Below are positions 48,801-58,880 of a stretch of DNA of 64,000 nt, one piece after another; positions within the stretch are counted from its first letter, which is position 1; every line of letters starts with the position of its first letter. The translations under genes and the position numbers were made by a program. The notes beneath the pieces are model-generated. The model saw only the letters and a list, made by a program, of their open reading frames with translations, made no database searches and was not told where the DNA came from. This stretch comes from Oxyruncus cristatus (Eukaryota; Chordata; Aves; Passeriformes; Cotingidae): assembly GCA_013399855.1 (NCBI GenBank), contig VXAY01005881.1, positions 2,001,467-2,065,466 on the forward strand, given 5' to 3'.

Positions 48801-51800
48801 TCTCAGTGCTGCTATTTACACGTGACTTACTTTTGTCATGCATCTCATCTCCCCAGTACTTTATATCATCTTTTTAGACTTTTTTTATTTCTGATTTCTG
48901 GGCTGGAGGCATCACAAAACACTGGCAACACCTTGGAAACATCATTGTTCCCATTTCCCTAAATTACATGTGGAGGAGCAGAGGGAAATGCTGTCGAGGG
49001 GAGCTGCACTCTAATGCCCCAGGCACTTAATAAGCCATGAGTAGACATACTAATGGACAAATCTGACCAGGCAGTTACAATAATTCCCATGCAAAAGCAA
49101 TGCTTCCAAATATAAAGTTGCAAACAGTGATGCTAGTGTTGAAATTCAGCAGGTAAAAGGCATTGCTACCCTGATTTTGAGCACCTTCATGTGCACAACA
49201 TTGTCTATCACCTCCACGTAGGGGATAGCTACTGATTTAGAAAAAGAAAAAGCAAACGGAAAGACCCTACTGTGAACTCGGTATGGTTTAACCCCATGAT
49301 TGTACTTGTATTTGAAAATTTAATTAGAAAATAATTACAGAGAAACCGGAAATATTGCAGAGGCCTCATCACCAGACCCAGGAGGTTTTGTTGGCAGCAG
49401 AGCAGCTGCAGGCGGTGCTGGAAGACTTCTGACTACTTTTTTTTACAAAGCAAAAGGGAAAGACAGACTCTTTCTAAACACCACTTCTCAGGAAAAAGGC
49501 TTTTGACTGATAATCCAATCTCTCTCCTGACAAAAACAAGACAGGTTTCCTGTTGGGATGTAGGCCACAGGGCTATGGAGGCTGCAGCCACTGTTAGAGT
49601 TAACTGCTGCACCGCAGCCACTTCCCACCGAAGGAAGCTCACGGCAGAGCTGCCCTCTTTCTTCATCCCTGTTTGTTATTTCAACAGCCCCAGCGGCAGC
49701 CAAGAGCAGAGAGAATGAACAAATGGGAATAAAAATAAGTCCTCCAAGACACGCAAAGCATTAGCCAATTCTTTTTTTAATCTTTCTGCTTGGCCTTATA
49801 TCTATTGTGCTTTAGGATTCAAACGGTGGAGGGGTTTATACAGCAAAGGCAGATCATATCAACCCTTGGGTGAGCATTATACTGTATGTACCGGCCTCTA
49901 AACACAAGTGAGGTGGCTGCTGTGCTTTGTCTTAGACAGGAGTTTGTCCTGCAATGAGCTCTGAGGTCAGAACAGTTCCATGCTGAACAGCAGGGTCTGA
50001 GCAGCCACACACGCCACCTCAATTAAATATGCACTAATCACAGGTGAACTCAAATCTTTTAGGCCCAATGGCTGAATAGATAATTTCTGAGTCGCAGAGC
50101 CCTGCTCACATCCCAGCTATAAATGCGTTGGGGTAAAAAAAGGTAATGCTCCCCGTGGCAACCCAAGCATTTACACAGTGAAGCTGCTGCAGCACAAAAA
50201 TATCTCTCTGCTTTGCTCCAAAGAGGCTCCATCCCCCCAGACCTTATCTAGAGAAGGGGATCTACACAGCCCTAACAAGTACAGCCTGCTCCAGAAAGGA
50301 GGAGCCTGTGAATGTACCACTCACACTATATACCTACGCATCCCTCGGCTTTATGCAGAGCCATTTTGGCATTCCCAGCAGCATCCCTTGGAATTAGGGT
50401 GCCGCTGCATCAGCAGTCCTGGCGCCCTATGGCCTGAAGAACCACAGGTTTTATTCAGGCCAATTATAGCACATTATAAACAGAGGATCCTGCTTGTTTT
50501 GGAACCAGCACATAGCGAGCGGCAGGTTCTGCTTCTGCAAATAGCCTGGGAGCTGGTAAGGACGGGCTCACGTCAGCTGGCCTGAGAAGTGCTGGGGTTA
50601 AAATGACACCAACAGGGAGTCAGGAGGTGTCCCCAGCCTGGCCAGAAACTGTAGTGGATAAGCCTGGGTGGATAAGACCAGTGGGGTCAGGCTCTGCTTT
50701 AGCAAAGCCTTTGTCCTACTTATCTGTGGGAAAACTGATTTTTCATCCTGCACCTCCCTCAAGTCTTTTAAGTTAGCAAACTTTAATAATCACAGGTACA
50801 CTTTTATGGATGAACAGATGATTTTGTAATGATTTTAAGATGTACAATACAAAAGCAGGCAACTCATTGTTTCTTAGGGAGCCAGAGGGCAACAAATTCA
50901 CCCTGAATTCAATCAGGCACCTTCTCAGAGCAATTCCCACCGGGGAAGGCATCCCATTCTCTAATTGTAAAACACTGCATCATTTTTCTAACCTTTGAAT
51001 ATTATTGGTTTATTTTTTTTTCAGGTGCAGAGAGAGAAATGCCAAGTGTGATGTCAGCAGGCAGCAGTACATGGCACAATTGCTCTTTCCAAAATCTGAA
51101 TGCCAACTGAAGCAGGGCTGGATATTGCATGGTAAGAGACAAGCTGTGCTGTGCATATTTGGGGCAATGGAGGCAAGGGTTTGACCCCCTGAGCCCTCGG
51201 GGTTTGCTCTGCCAAGGCCAGGTTGCTATATCATTATGATAAGGGTAATCCTGTTGGGCAAACACATCAAACAAATAGTCGTTCCCGATTGCAGACCTTG
51301 TCTAGGCAAATCTAACCCTGGGTTAAAAATGTGCTGAGTGTGCAGTCCTGTGACACAGCACACCAGGGGCTGAGAGGGATACGTGGGGGCTTCTGTGCCC
51401 CAGGACCCCCATGCAGGCACTCTCTGAGGCTCAGGCTAATTCCTGGAAGCGCCTAAAAATTGCAACAGAGTAAGTTCCCTCTCCTTCCCCTTCACTTCTT
51501 GTGTACAAGAGGACAGATGACTCTTATGTCAGGCTGTTTTGCTTCTATATTTATGTCCTGCCTGAGGCTCACAATGTTCAGCTCAGATGCAATCCAGTCT
51601 GGTTGTATTAATACATCTGGGAAAATATTTTTAACAACCAACATCAAGCTGAAGGCCAAAATCCTTCACAGGCGCCAGGAGCTCTCTGACCCCTCTCGAC
51701 CGCTTGCTTACGAAACAGAAAGGCTCCCCAAAGGGTACTTTTCAGTCTTTTAAGGGACAGCTACATTTTTCAGCTTCCCCCTGTAACATGAGGGATGAAA

Positions 51801-52258
51801 TTTAATCTCTGCTGCAGCTCTGGGGGTTTCCCTAAGTTTCCAAAAGGATGAATGAGGCTCTTCTATTACAGGTGTCAAAATCAAGGTTGAGTGAGGGGTG
51901 GCCCACGAACCCAGTCAAAGTGAAGAGGACACTGATGACAGCCTGTGAGCATCCCTGACAGCTGCAGTTAAGAGATCTCACCACCTTGCTGCCCCTCTCA
52001 CTTCTGCAAGACCACTTTTCTCTGTCGAGGAACCAGAAGAAAAAATAAGTTTCAAAGCCTTAAACCCCATGTTATCCCACCAGTGGACAATGACAGCCTC
52101 AAAAAGTCCATGACACCAATTGAGCCATTTATTCAGCCTCCCGTCAGCTGGGACTGATGTTTGGCAATGGTCAACCCTCACACCACATACTTTGTCCAGA
52201 GCTGGTGGAGACATTTCCTTTCCGAAACAAAGTGTATCAGAGCATCACTTGGGCTCCC
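42876..52258. other. Gene-free interval
   Basis: No gene is recognised. Small features are a degenerate 35-bp-period duplication (44,238-44,295), a 10-bp tandem AATAATTGCC pair (44,842-44,861), a CpG-richer patch at 45,000-45,160, an A-run at 46,764-46,772 and a CCCAAA-rich stretch near 48,010-48,040. Reading frames at 48,283-48,825 and 50,178-50,585 show no known domain. Confidence 0.4.
44842..44861. repeat. Tandem AATAATTGCC pair
   Basis: Two exact adjacent 10-bp copies followed by AATT. Possibly replication slippage. Confidence 0.75.
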
Positions 52259-52440
52259 AAGAATTACAAATGGGTAAGGTTGGAATGGACCAGTGGAGGT
52301 CATGTAGTCCAACCTGCCTGCTCAAGCAGAGTCTCCTGGGACACATTACTCAGGATTGTGTCCAGACAGTTTTTAATATCTCCAGGGAAGGAGACTCTTC
52401 AACCTCCCTGGGCAACCTGTTCCAGTGCTCAGTCACCAAG
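52259..52440 (-). mobile_element. CR1 LINE fragment, minus strand
   Basis: This is the reverse complement of a CR1 3' region. Landmarks on the plus strand are GGTTGGAATGGACC, GGAGGTCATGTAGTCCAACCTGC, CTGCTCAAGCAGAGTC, AATATCTCCAGGGAAGGAGACTC and CTGTTCCAGTGCTCAGTCACC. It diverges from the typical sequence more than a young copy would, so it is probably old. It lies in opposite orientation to the 42.6-kb copy. Confidence 0.9.
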
Positions 52441-55400
52441 TATCATTTAGGATGCAGATTTCTGGAATTCACTCAACAGCAGCCAAGAAACAAGAGTAAC
52501 AAGTAAAGACTTGCTCACTTTGTTTCCAAAGCAGATTTTTTTTCATGCTATGGGTCAGGATGGAGCTGACCTTTAATGCCGCAGAGGTTCAAGGCCATGA
52601 CTCCTCCCCTGGATGGAGCGATGTTGTCTGATGGTTCCAGCACAGGAGCCAGGAGACATGCCCCAATCCAGATCACCACTGAGCTTCTGCAGCTTCTTCG
52701 GTGGCCTTGTTTCTCAAATGAAAATATTTTTGAACTTTCCAGGAAAATTTCTCTTTCTTTTCCAAAGTGATTTGAGATTCTGAAATGAAAGGACAGAGTG
52801 ATTTGTAACAGCCGCTTCCCAATATGCTCCCCTGAAAAGTGGAGATGGGCAAACAGGCACACAAAAGGCACGTACATGATGGGTGTTACAGACCCAGGTG
52901 GGTATAGGAGGGCAGTGCTCTCCTCTCTGCATCTGATGTGCGACTCATATCTGTGGTGAACTGCCCTCACTCATCACCATTTTCAGGAGGGAAAGGACAG
53001 CCCTGGGCAGCCTTCCTCGGCTTCCTTCCCATCGCTGGTGCTGCAGGCAGACAAGGGCCCTGCTGCCTCTTTCCCAGCTGGGTGCTCCAGAGATGACAGA
53101 AGCAAAGGGCCAGCTCATCAGGTGGGGAACCCGCAGTGGAAGAAGAAACGAAACCAAAAGGTTTCTAGAGAAAATCTTTGTGTAAGGCTTCCACGAGGTG
53201 TCAGCAGCAGCTATTACTCATCACAGCTGAACAGAGTGCCTGGGGCTGCCATCCACCTCCTCACATGGCATGTCCTCACCAAAAGAGAACAAATCCTGTC
53301 TAGTGACTGCCAGCAGATCTGAGCCGTGTCTCCCCGAAGGATGACCAGCCTCTGTCCCCAGTCTAACACAGCAGAGCAGAGGGTTCCCCACACAGAGCCA
53401 GGACCTCTTGCATATTATCCATAACCTAAAGAACTCAGCTAAAACAGGACAGTTGAAGCAGCATTACTGCACCCCTTCTGCAGACAGGATGCTGGTGGCA
53501 CAGAGATTAAACTGGAGATCAGTGATATGCCTGCAGTGAGAGGGCGACATACAGCGTGTATATTCCAGCCCAGTGCCCCTTGCTGCAAACCCCTGACTCT
53601 CCTCATTCCCTACTCCTCTCTGAAGATGTTTAATTTTAGCTAAACAGGACATTAGGCATTTCTCTCTGACTTGCTGATGAAGGCCCCAGAGGGTTAAAGC
53701 AAAGTGGCAGCTCTGCTGCTCCAGCCCACCACGGGTCTGGAGCTGTTGTCCTAACTCTGCTGACCTTTGGTCCTGAGTCTGCCTTATTTGAGAGGAAACC
53801 AGTAAACGTTCAGAGTCAAACCAATGCACAGAATCCTTGCAAGGACTGGAGTAAACCCCATATCCTTCAGCCCTGTTCAAGGATAAGGGAGGTACTCCTT
53901 ACATTTTCATCTCATGCTCAAACCCAGCAGTAAACATTAACCACATTCTGCGTGCTCCCCGATACTGCCTATTTTCATTTTGCTTTTAATTACACCCACA
54001 ATCATGTCCGTTAAGTCAGTATGATCCTGCCCTCAATTTAATGAAAGCTTTAGGAAGCAAATGACGTCTGCAACAAGAAATGGCAGAGCTTTTTCCGTCG
54101 TCCCATTACGTGGTTGGGGTTTCCGTAGCATTAAGAGGATTTTAGCTGGTCAATGGCTGGAGAAACCGAAGGATCAAGGTCCCAGATGAGGGTGAAGACA
54201 AAAATAGCTCTGAGAGGACACGTCACATTACTCGGACGGGGTTGCACCAACAGAGTAATCTTCATCATGTGCCAAGGAACCTGTGATAAGCCCTCTCATA
54301 GTCAGATCAGTAATAAGATCAGTTACTTAATTCACGGTGATTAAAACCAGGCTGGGCTTCAAACAAACACGTCATGTCCATGGGGCTGCACAAAAAATAT
54401 ATATATTTTACAAAATTAAAACCTTTCTGGGCTGTCCTGTTTCATCACTAGTGCTGGGCACTCTATAAACAATTTTGGGGGCAAATAAAGTCCAGTGTAG
54501 CCCACAAAAAGGTTGCCTTTCTTACAAATGCATGTGAAAAATACATTTTGAAAACAGGGGCCTGCAGGAACGTTCGGCCTGCAAAAAAAGTCCCATTTCC
54601 AAACCAAAGACATTACTTTCCTACACGAAAGCCAATTTTGCTTTGCAACAGTGCTAATGCCCTGCCTTTGGGTTCCAATACCATTTGGCTTGTCCAGGCA
54701 TGTATGAACAGTGAGTAAAAAGAGCTGGGTAACTTGGCTGGTCACTACACCGGACATCCAAATCAATGACAATGTCCTGGCAATGACAAGGAAAGGATCT
54801 GGGATTCATGGTTGTGCATGGCCATCTCCCAGAGCAGGTGGCAAACAGAGAGGTGGTGGGTACCACCGCCATCAGCGATGGGTGGCAAGGCACAGGTGGG
54901 TGAGGCAGACACAAAGGAAGGGCCATAGAATTATCTATTTTTAAACCATTTCTCTTTCCTGCATTTTGGTACAAATTGTCCCATGCCTGCAGTGATAGGA
55001 CATGACTGATAGGTGAGTGCCCTGGTGACAGCAGGGAGTGGTGAAGTGGTTGCCTTTAATGAGTTTTCCCCTGGCATCGGAAACGAGCGGTGAAAGAGGA
55101 TTTTCCATGCCGTGGCTGACATCCAAGACGCCAGGAGCCGTGGTGGATCCGCGGGGATCCTCGGATGACGAATCGTGCTGACAAACACTGGACGTAATTC
55201 TCTCCGGCAAAGCAGCTCAGCGCATGTTATCCTTCTTTTATTCCCTTCCCTCAGATGTAGTCACCAAGAGTTTCTAAACATGACACTGTGTGCAGTATCC
55301 TGCCTGGCTCACCCACCTGCCTCACACAGACCCCTGGGGTGTGGTGTGAGCATCACATGGTGGGTAACAAGTTACAAAGCAAACCAAGCACAGTTTCAGC

Positions 55401-56329
55401 ATTGTTTCCTTGGCTGAATGGTGGTTCAGAAGAGGCACGACAAAGGGGACGGCTGTTCCTCGCCAGCTTCGTGCTCATCGGGGTCCAGGGGAAGGTTGGG
55501 AGCTCTGGTCTCTCTCTCTCTGCCACCTTGAGCAGCTTCACAAAGAGGGCTGCAGGGAAGTGGGGCATTTCAATCCATGTCTGGTGATTCCTCACAGTGT
55601 GTGGGAGCACAGGTCATGCTGGGATGTATGGAAAGTGTCTCCCATTTCAGCAGCAAACAGCAGGACCTGCGTGCTGGTGAGGGGAAGGCTGGGAAACCCC
55701 AAAGATGGAGAAACCAGAGCTGTCAGCCATGAACCCATCAGTGACTGGCATTGCCCGCCTGCAGAGTCTGATCTTCCTGACTGAGCGGACAATGGCTGCA
55801 AGCGGGGCAGACACCTGGGTCAAACACACAGTGATAAAGAGGGAAATGCTCTGAACCCACTTGTGGAGATAAGGGTGGAACAGATCCCATGATTTCCTAC
55901 CAGTAAGGAGGCCTTATGAGAGAGCAGATCCTAGTAATGCCAGCACTTGCTTTCCCGGTGTGTGGCTGTTCCTTGTACATACATCTTTTAGGGCCAAGGG
56001 ACTGCAGGAGCCCAAGGGCAGTCCCTGGTGCAGGGCTGTAGGCAGTGTCGGGTTCACCCCACACCATGGCCATCTCTTCACTCTTCTGTAACCAAAACCT
56101 GCAAGGCAAATGTCTGGGAGACATATGAGAGGCACAAGTTTAGCAACGAGCACATGTGCGCACACGTGCGCTGGCCGGAGGGCAGTGCCAGTGCCAGGCT
56201 CCCACCAGTACCACCCACGGGGGGGGGGGCAGGACAAGCCAGGGATTGGCACAGGCCAGGTTGGGCCCCGTCAGGGTGGGTGGGGTGCGACACTGCCTGC
56301 CCGGCACCCATGTGCCCGGGCACTGTGTA
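52441..56329. other. Gene-free interval before the ANKRD9 minisatellite
   Basis: No gene is recognised. GC content rises toward the right end. An 11-base G-run occurs at 56,220-56,230 and an AT run at 54,398-54,408. Long Pro/Cys-rich reading frames after 56,028 come from the C-rich composition and the tandem repeat. Confidence 0.45.
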
Positions 56330-56476
56330 TCTGCAGCCTCCTATGCCCAGGAGCCTGGCTGTCCCACAGCCGCTGTGCACAGGTCCTGCTGTGGCCCAGA
56401 CACCATGTGCCCTTGACCCCATGTGTCCAGGTCCTGGTGTGCCCTGGGCACAGACTTGGGACCCTGTGACCCTGGG

Positions 56477-56788
56477 ATCCTATGCTCTCTGCTCTCTTCA
56501 TCCCTTCATCCTGGACTCCAAACCTCTGGGACCTCAGGAGCCCAGGACCCCAAGATCCTGTGTTCTCTGCTCCCTGCACCCCTTATCCCCAGAAACCCGT
56601 ATCTCCAGAACACCATACCCCCAGGACACCACGTGTCTGCACTCCACACCTCTGGGACCTCAAGAGCCCATGCCCCTGGGATCCTGTGCTCTCTGCTATC
56701 TGCATCCCTTATCCCCAGGACACCATATCCTCAGGACACCACGTAACTGCACTCCACACCTCTGGGACCTCAGGAGCCCAGGACCCCC
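56477..56788. repeat. C-rich minisatellite upstream of ANKRD9
   Basis: There are three tandem copies of unequal length, about 78, 126 and 108 bp, each beginning ATCCTRTG and starting at 56,477, 56,555 and 56,681. Shared blocks are CTCTGGGACCTCA, CCCCAGGACACCA and TGCACTCCACACC. The strand is strongly C-rich. Related degenerate sequence extends left to about 56,330 and right into the gap. Confidence 0.8.
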
Positions 56789-56852
56789 GTCCTGCTGAGA
56801 CCCCACATCCCTGGCACTGCATGTCCGCAGACTCTCGCGACCCCATGCCCCC

Positions 56853-57118
56853 NNNNNNNNNNNNNNNNNNNNNNNNNNNNNNNNNNNNNNNNNNNNNNNN
56901 NNNNNNNNNNNNNNNNNNNNNNNNNNNNNNNNNNNNNNNNNNNNNNNNNNNNNNNNNNNNNNNNNNNNNNNNNNNNNNNNNNNNNNNNNNNNNNNNNNNN
57001 NNNNNNNNNNNNNNNNNNNNNNNNNNNNNNNNNNNNNNNNNNNNNNNNNNNNNNNNNNNNNNNNNNNNNNNNNNNNNNNNNNNNNNNNNNNNNNNNNNNN
57101 NNNNNNNNNNNNNNNNNN
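56853..57118. other. Assembly gap (266 N)
   Basis: The run of N starts inside a C-rich minisatellite and ends in the ANKRD9 CpG island. The true length is unknown. It probably hides the distal ANKRD9 promoter and part of the tandem repeat; reading frames that cross it are meaningless. Confidence 1.
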
Positions 57119-57173
57119 GGCGGCCGGACAGTTCCCCGGTCCTGACCGACCTTCACCGCCCGCGCGGGGGGGC

Positions 57174-57180
57174 CATAAAA
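57174..57180 (+). promoter_or_regulatory. ANKRD9: TATA-like box of ANKRD9
   Basis: CATAAAA stands alone in a region of nearly pure G and C, 56 bases after the gap. It lies about 95 bases before the exon 1 donor, which leaves room for a start near 57,205. A TATA-like element inside a CpG island would suggest focused, regulated initiation. Confidence 0.55.
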
Positions 57181-57204
57181 GGGCCCCGCGGCGGCGCGCG
57201 CCGC

Positions 57205-57269
57205 TCCCGCCTCCCGCCCCTGCGCTGCGGCGGACACGGCTCGGGCGGCACCGCGGGACCGGCGGGGAG
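57205..57269 (+). other. ANKRD9: ANKRD9 5' non-coding exon 1 (predicted)
   Basis: A TATA-like box sits at 57,174-57,180, so transcription should start near 57,205. A consensus splice donor (GAG|GTGAGC) follows, with its GT at 57,270-57,271. The exon is GC-rich and has no ATG. The start is an estimate from TATA spacing; the donor is seen directly. Other 5' exons could be hidden in the upstream gap. Confidence 0.6.
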
Positions 57270-57685
57270 GTGAGCGCCGGGAGCGGGGGGACGGAAGGGC
57301 CAGGGGTCCCCGTGCGACCGGGGGGGAGGCCGTTTCTCCGTAGCGCACCGCGGTACGGGCGTCCTGTGCGCGCCGCGGGGAGGCCGTTTCCGCGTACCGG
57401 GTTCCCGTGCGCCGGGATCGTGGGCGTCCTGTGCGCTGAGCGGAGGCCGTTCCCCTGTACCGGGTGCCCGTGCGCCGGGGACGTGGGCGTCCCGTGCACC
57501 GAGGGGAGGGGAGGGAGGTAGGGAGATCCCGTGCACCGGGATACGGGTGTCTCCTGCACCGGCGTGCCGCGGCGGCTCGCTGTGCCCCGCGCCGGCCAGC
57601 CCCCGCCGCAGCCGTGGGAATTCCCGGCCGCAGCCCCGGGAATCCCATCGGCATCCCGGCACTGACCGCCCGTCCGCCTCCGCAG
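57270..57685 (+). other. ANKRD9: ANKRD9 intron 1 (predicted, 416 bp)
   Basis: The intron runs from donor GTGAGC at 57,270 to an acceptor ending CCTCCGCAG at 57,685. A branch-point-like CTGAC lies at 57,662-57,666, with the A 20 bases before the acceptor end. The middle of the intron is a GC-rich tandem repeat. A spliced 5' UTR followed by one coding exon fits what I know of ANKRD9. Confidence 0.65.
57306..57562. repeat. GC-rich minisatellite in ANKRD9 intron 1
   Basis: Irregular tandem copies of about 54-63 bp each start with GGCCGTT at 57,328, 57,382 and 57,445. Each contains a CCCGTGCGCCGGG-like core and a GGGCGTCC segment. A more degenerate copy follows to about 57,562. The repeat creates long Arg/Pro/Gly reading frames on both strands, which I treat as artefacts. 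Confidence 0.75.
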
Positions 57686-57735
57686 GTCCGGGCCGATGGT
57701 GGGAGGCAGCCCCCGGCGGAGCTCGGCCGCCCGCC
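57686..57735 (+). other. ANKRD9: ANKRD9 exon 2 5' UTR
   Basis: Fifty bases lie between the predicted acceptor and the ANKRD9 start codon. They contain one upstream ATG at 57,696 in another frame, described separately. Confidence 0.6.
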
Positions 57736-57983
57736 ATGCCCTGGAGCGTCCGGTGGGTCGGCGGCTGCGGCGCCCAGTCCCAGAAGCAGTGCAAGAAATC
57801 CTCCTTCGCCTTCTACCAGGCGGTGAGGGACCTGCTGCCCGTCTGGTTCCTGGAGGACATGCGGACCATGGAGGTCTTCCACTGGGAGGACGGGGGCAAG
57901 GTGAGCGTGTACTCGCCCTCGGAGGCGCTGCTATACGCGCTGGTGCACGACCACCAGCCCTACGCCCGGCACCTGCTGACTAA
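57696..57983 (+). other. Upstream ORF overlapping the ANKRD9 start
   Basis: An ATG 40 bases before the ANKRD9 start, in another frame, opens a 95-codon reading frame that runs about 250 bases into the ANKRD9 coding region before stopping. Its context is CCG ATG G (C at -3, G at +4); the main start has G at -3 and C at +4. The peptide is rich in Arg, Ala, Gly and Pro, as expected from GC-rich DNA, so I infer a possible translational brake and do not propose a functional protein. Confidence 0.45.
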
Positions 57984-58611
57984 GTTCCCCCAGAGCGCCC
58001 TGGCCGTGCCCAGCCAAAGCTTCAGCTGCTGCCAGTCGGCCCCGCACCTGGCCATGGCCGTCCGCTACAACCGCGTCCGGGTCCTCGTCCGAATCCTCAA
58101 GGCCATCCAAGCCTTCCCGCCGGGCGACAGAGCCGGGCACCTGGACCGCCGGGGCTGCAGCCGCGTGGAGGGCGGCAAGACAGCCCTGCACATCGCCTGC
58201 GAACTGGTGCGGCCCGAGTGCCTGCTCCTGCTGCTCGGGCACGGAGCGTCGCCCTGCCTGCGGGACAGCGCCGGGAACACCCCCCTCGACACCCTGCTGC
58301 AGCAGATCTCCCACATGCCGGCGGCTAACATGCGTGCCAAGCTCCTTTGCCTCGACTGCCTCTTCTTCTTCGTGCCTCAGGACCTCCAGTTTGCGATGAA
58401 ACAGCAACTGTTGGACAACCGGCAGCAGTGGCAGGACCTCCTGGGGGAGAACAGGTTCCAATGCCTGGTGGGCTTAGCTCCCCCATCACTGTTTGTCAGA
58501 GCCATGCGTGTCTTGATCAGGACCATTTCACCTGAGCATTTCCCAGAGGCTCTGGACAATCTGCCTCTGCCTCATTTTCTAAAGCCTTTGGACTTGAAAC
58601 TGGAGAGCTAG
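57736..58611 (+). CDS. ANKRD9: ANKRD9, ankyrin repeat domain 9 (single coding exon, 291 aa)
   Basis: I recognise this as vertebrate ANKRD9, reported as a substrate receptor of a cullin-RING ubiquitin ligase that controls IMPDH2 level and assembly. Human ANKRD9 is about 317 residues from memory. The N-terminus has the family signature [22 protein letters not shown] (residues 16-37, written here only as a landmark: QKQC, SSFAFYQ, DLLPVW). Ankyrin-like helices lie at about 61-89 ([14 protein letters not shown]), 101-129 ([12 protein letters not shown]) and 146-190 (KTALHIACE, then LLLGHGASP and NTPLDTLL). The C-terminus, about 251-287, resembles a SOCS box: [10 protein letters not shown] is BC-box-like and LPLP at 276-279 fits a Cul5 box. 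The reading frame stays open upstream to 57,547, but that part is intron. I chose the ATG at 57,736 because it lies in exon 2, has G at -3, and begins MPW as in human. The protein looks intact; the linker after residue 190 seems shorter and less alanine-rich than in human. Confidence 0.96.
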   Translation: MPWSVRWVGGCGAQSQKQCKKSSFAFYQAVRDLLPVWFLEDMRTMEVFHWEDGGKVSVYSPSEALLYALVHDHQPYARHLLTKFPQSALAVPSQSFSCCQSAPHLAMAVRYNRVRVLVRILKAIQAFPPGDRAGHLDRRGCSRVEGGKTALHIACELVRPECLLLLLGHGASPCLRDSAGNTPLDTLLQQISHMPAANMRAKLLCLDCLFFFVPQDLQFAMKQQLLDNRQQWQDLLGENRFQCLVGLAPPSLFVRAMRVLIRTISPEHFPEALDNLPLPHFLKPLDLKLES

Positions 58612-58747
58612 AGGGGCGGAATGAGAGCCTCCCGCTCACCTGACAGAAATAGACTTGTGCTAAAAGTGTATCAGTATACAAAGCTGCTAATGCAGTGGCC
58701 AAGTATCTGTTTTAATGAGAACTGTATTTTTAAAAGAATTATATCTG

Positions 58748-58755
58748 GCACTTTA
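58748..58755 (+). promoter_or_regulatory. miR-17-family seed match in ANKRD9 3' UTR
   Basis: GCACTTTA is a full 8-mer site for the miR-17/20/93/106 seed: it pairs with bases 2-8 and has an A opposite base 1. It lies in AT-rich context about 140 bases after the stop codon, which favours function. One 8-mer can occur by chance, so conservation decides. Confidence 0.4.
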
Positions 58756-58860
58756 CAGTTTATTTTATTTAAAGACCCTTGTGATGAGGTGAGGGCCCTG
58801 CTGCATTTTATAAAGATGTTCTATGGCATGTACAGATGAGGCTATGTGGAAGAACATATT

Positions 58861-58868
58861 TGTAAATA
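58861..58868 (+). promoter_or_regulatory. Pumilio response element in ANKRD9 3' UTR
   Basis: TGTAAATA matches the Pumilio consensus UGUANAUA exactly and sits seven bases before the poly(A) signal. Pumilio proteins bind this motif to repress or destabilise mRNAs. Function here is inferred from the motif only. Confidence 0.45.
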
Positions 58869-58874
58869 CATCTG

Positions 58875-58880
58875 AATAAA
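58875..58880 (+). terminator. ANKRD9: AATAAA poly(A) signal of ANKRD9
   Basis: This is a canonical hexamer 264 bases after the stop codon, followed by G/T-rich sequence about 75-100 bases later. No other canonical signal lies between the stop codon and this site. Confidence 0.7.

Larger units (their letters stand above)
57119..58360. promoter_or_regulatory. CpG island over ANKRD9 promoter and coding exon
   Basis: CpG dinucleotides are dense from the right edge of the gap through the intron and most of the ANKRD9 coding exon, then thin out after about 58,360 as the sequence turns AT-rich. The left limit is unknown because of the gap. Confidence 0.8.

Noticed and set aside
48283..48825. 180- and 156-residue overlapping plus-strand frames
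   Set aside because: Two frames open over the same DNA with no conserved motif; typical of moderately GC-rich non-coding sequence.
56028..57273. Long Pro-rich plus-strand frames, one crossing the gap
   Set aside because: They are produced by the C-rich minisatellite and continue through N bases, which cannot be read.
57547..57735. 63 extra in-frame codons upstream of the ANKRD9 start
   Set aside because: They lie mostly in the predicted intron and have no resemblance to the ANKRD9 N-terminus; the MPW start fits the family.
56770..57882. 370-, 287- and 213-residue minus-strand frames opposite ANKRD9
   Set aside because: They cross the gap and the intron minisatellite, and lie antisense to a well-recognised coding exon.
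57931..58461. 176-residue minus-strand frame inside ANKRD9
   Set aside because: A shadow of the GC-rich coding exon in another frame.
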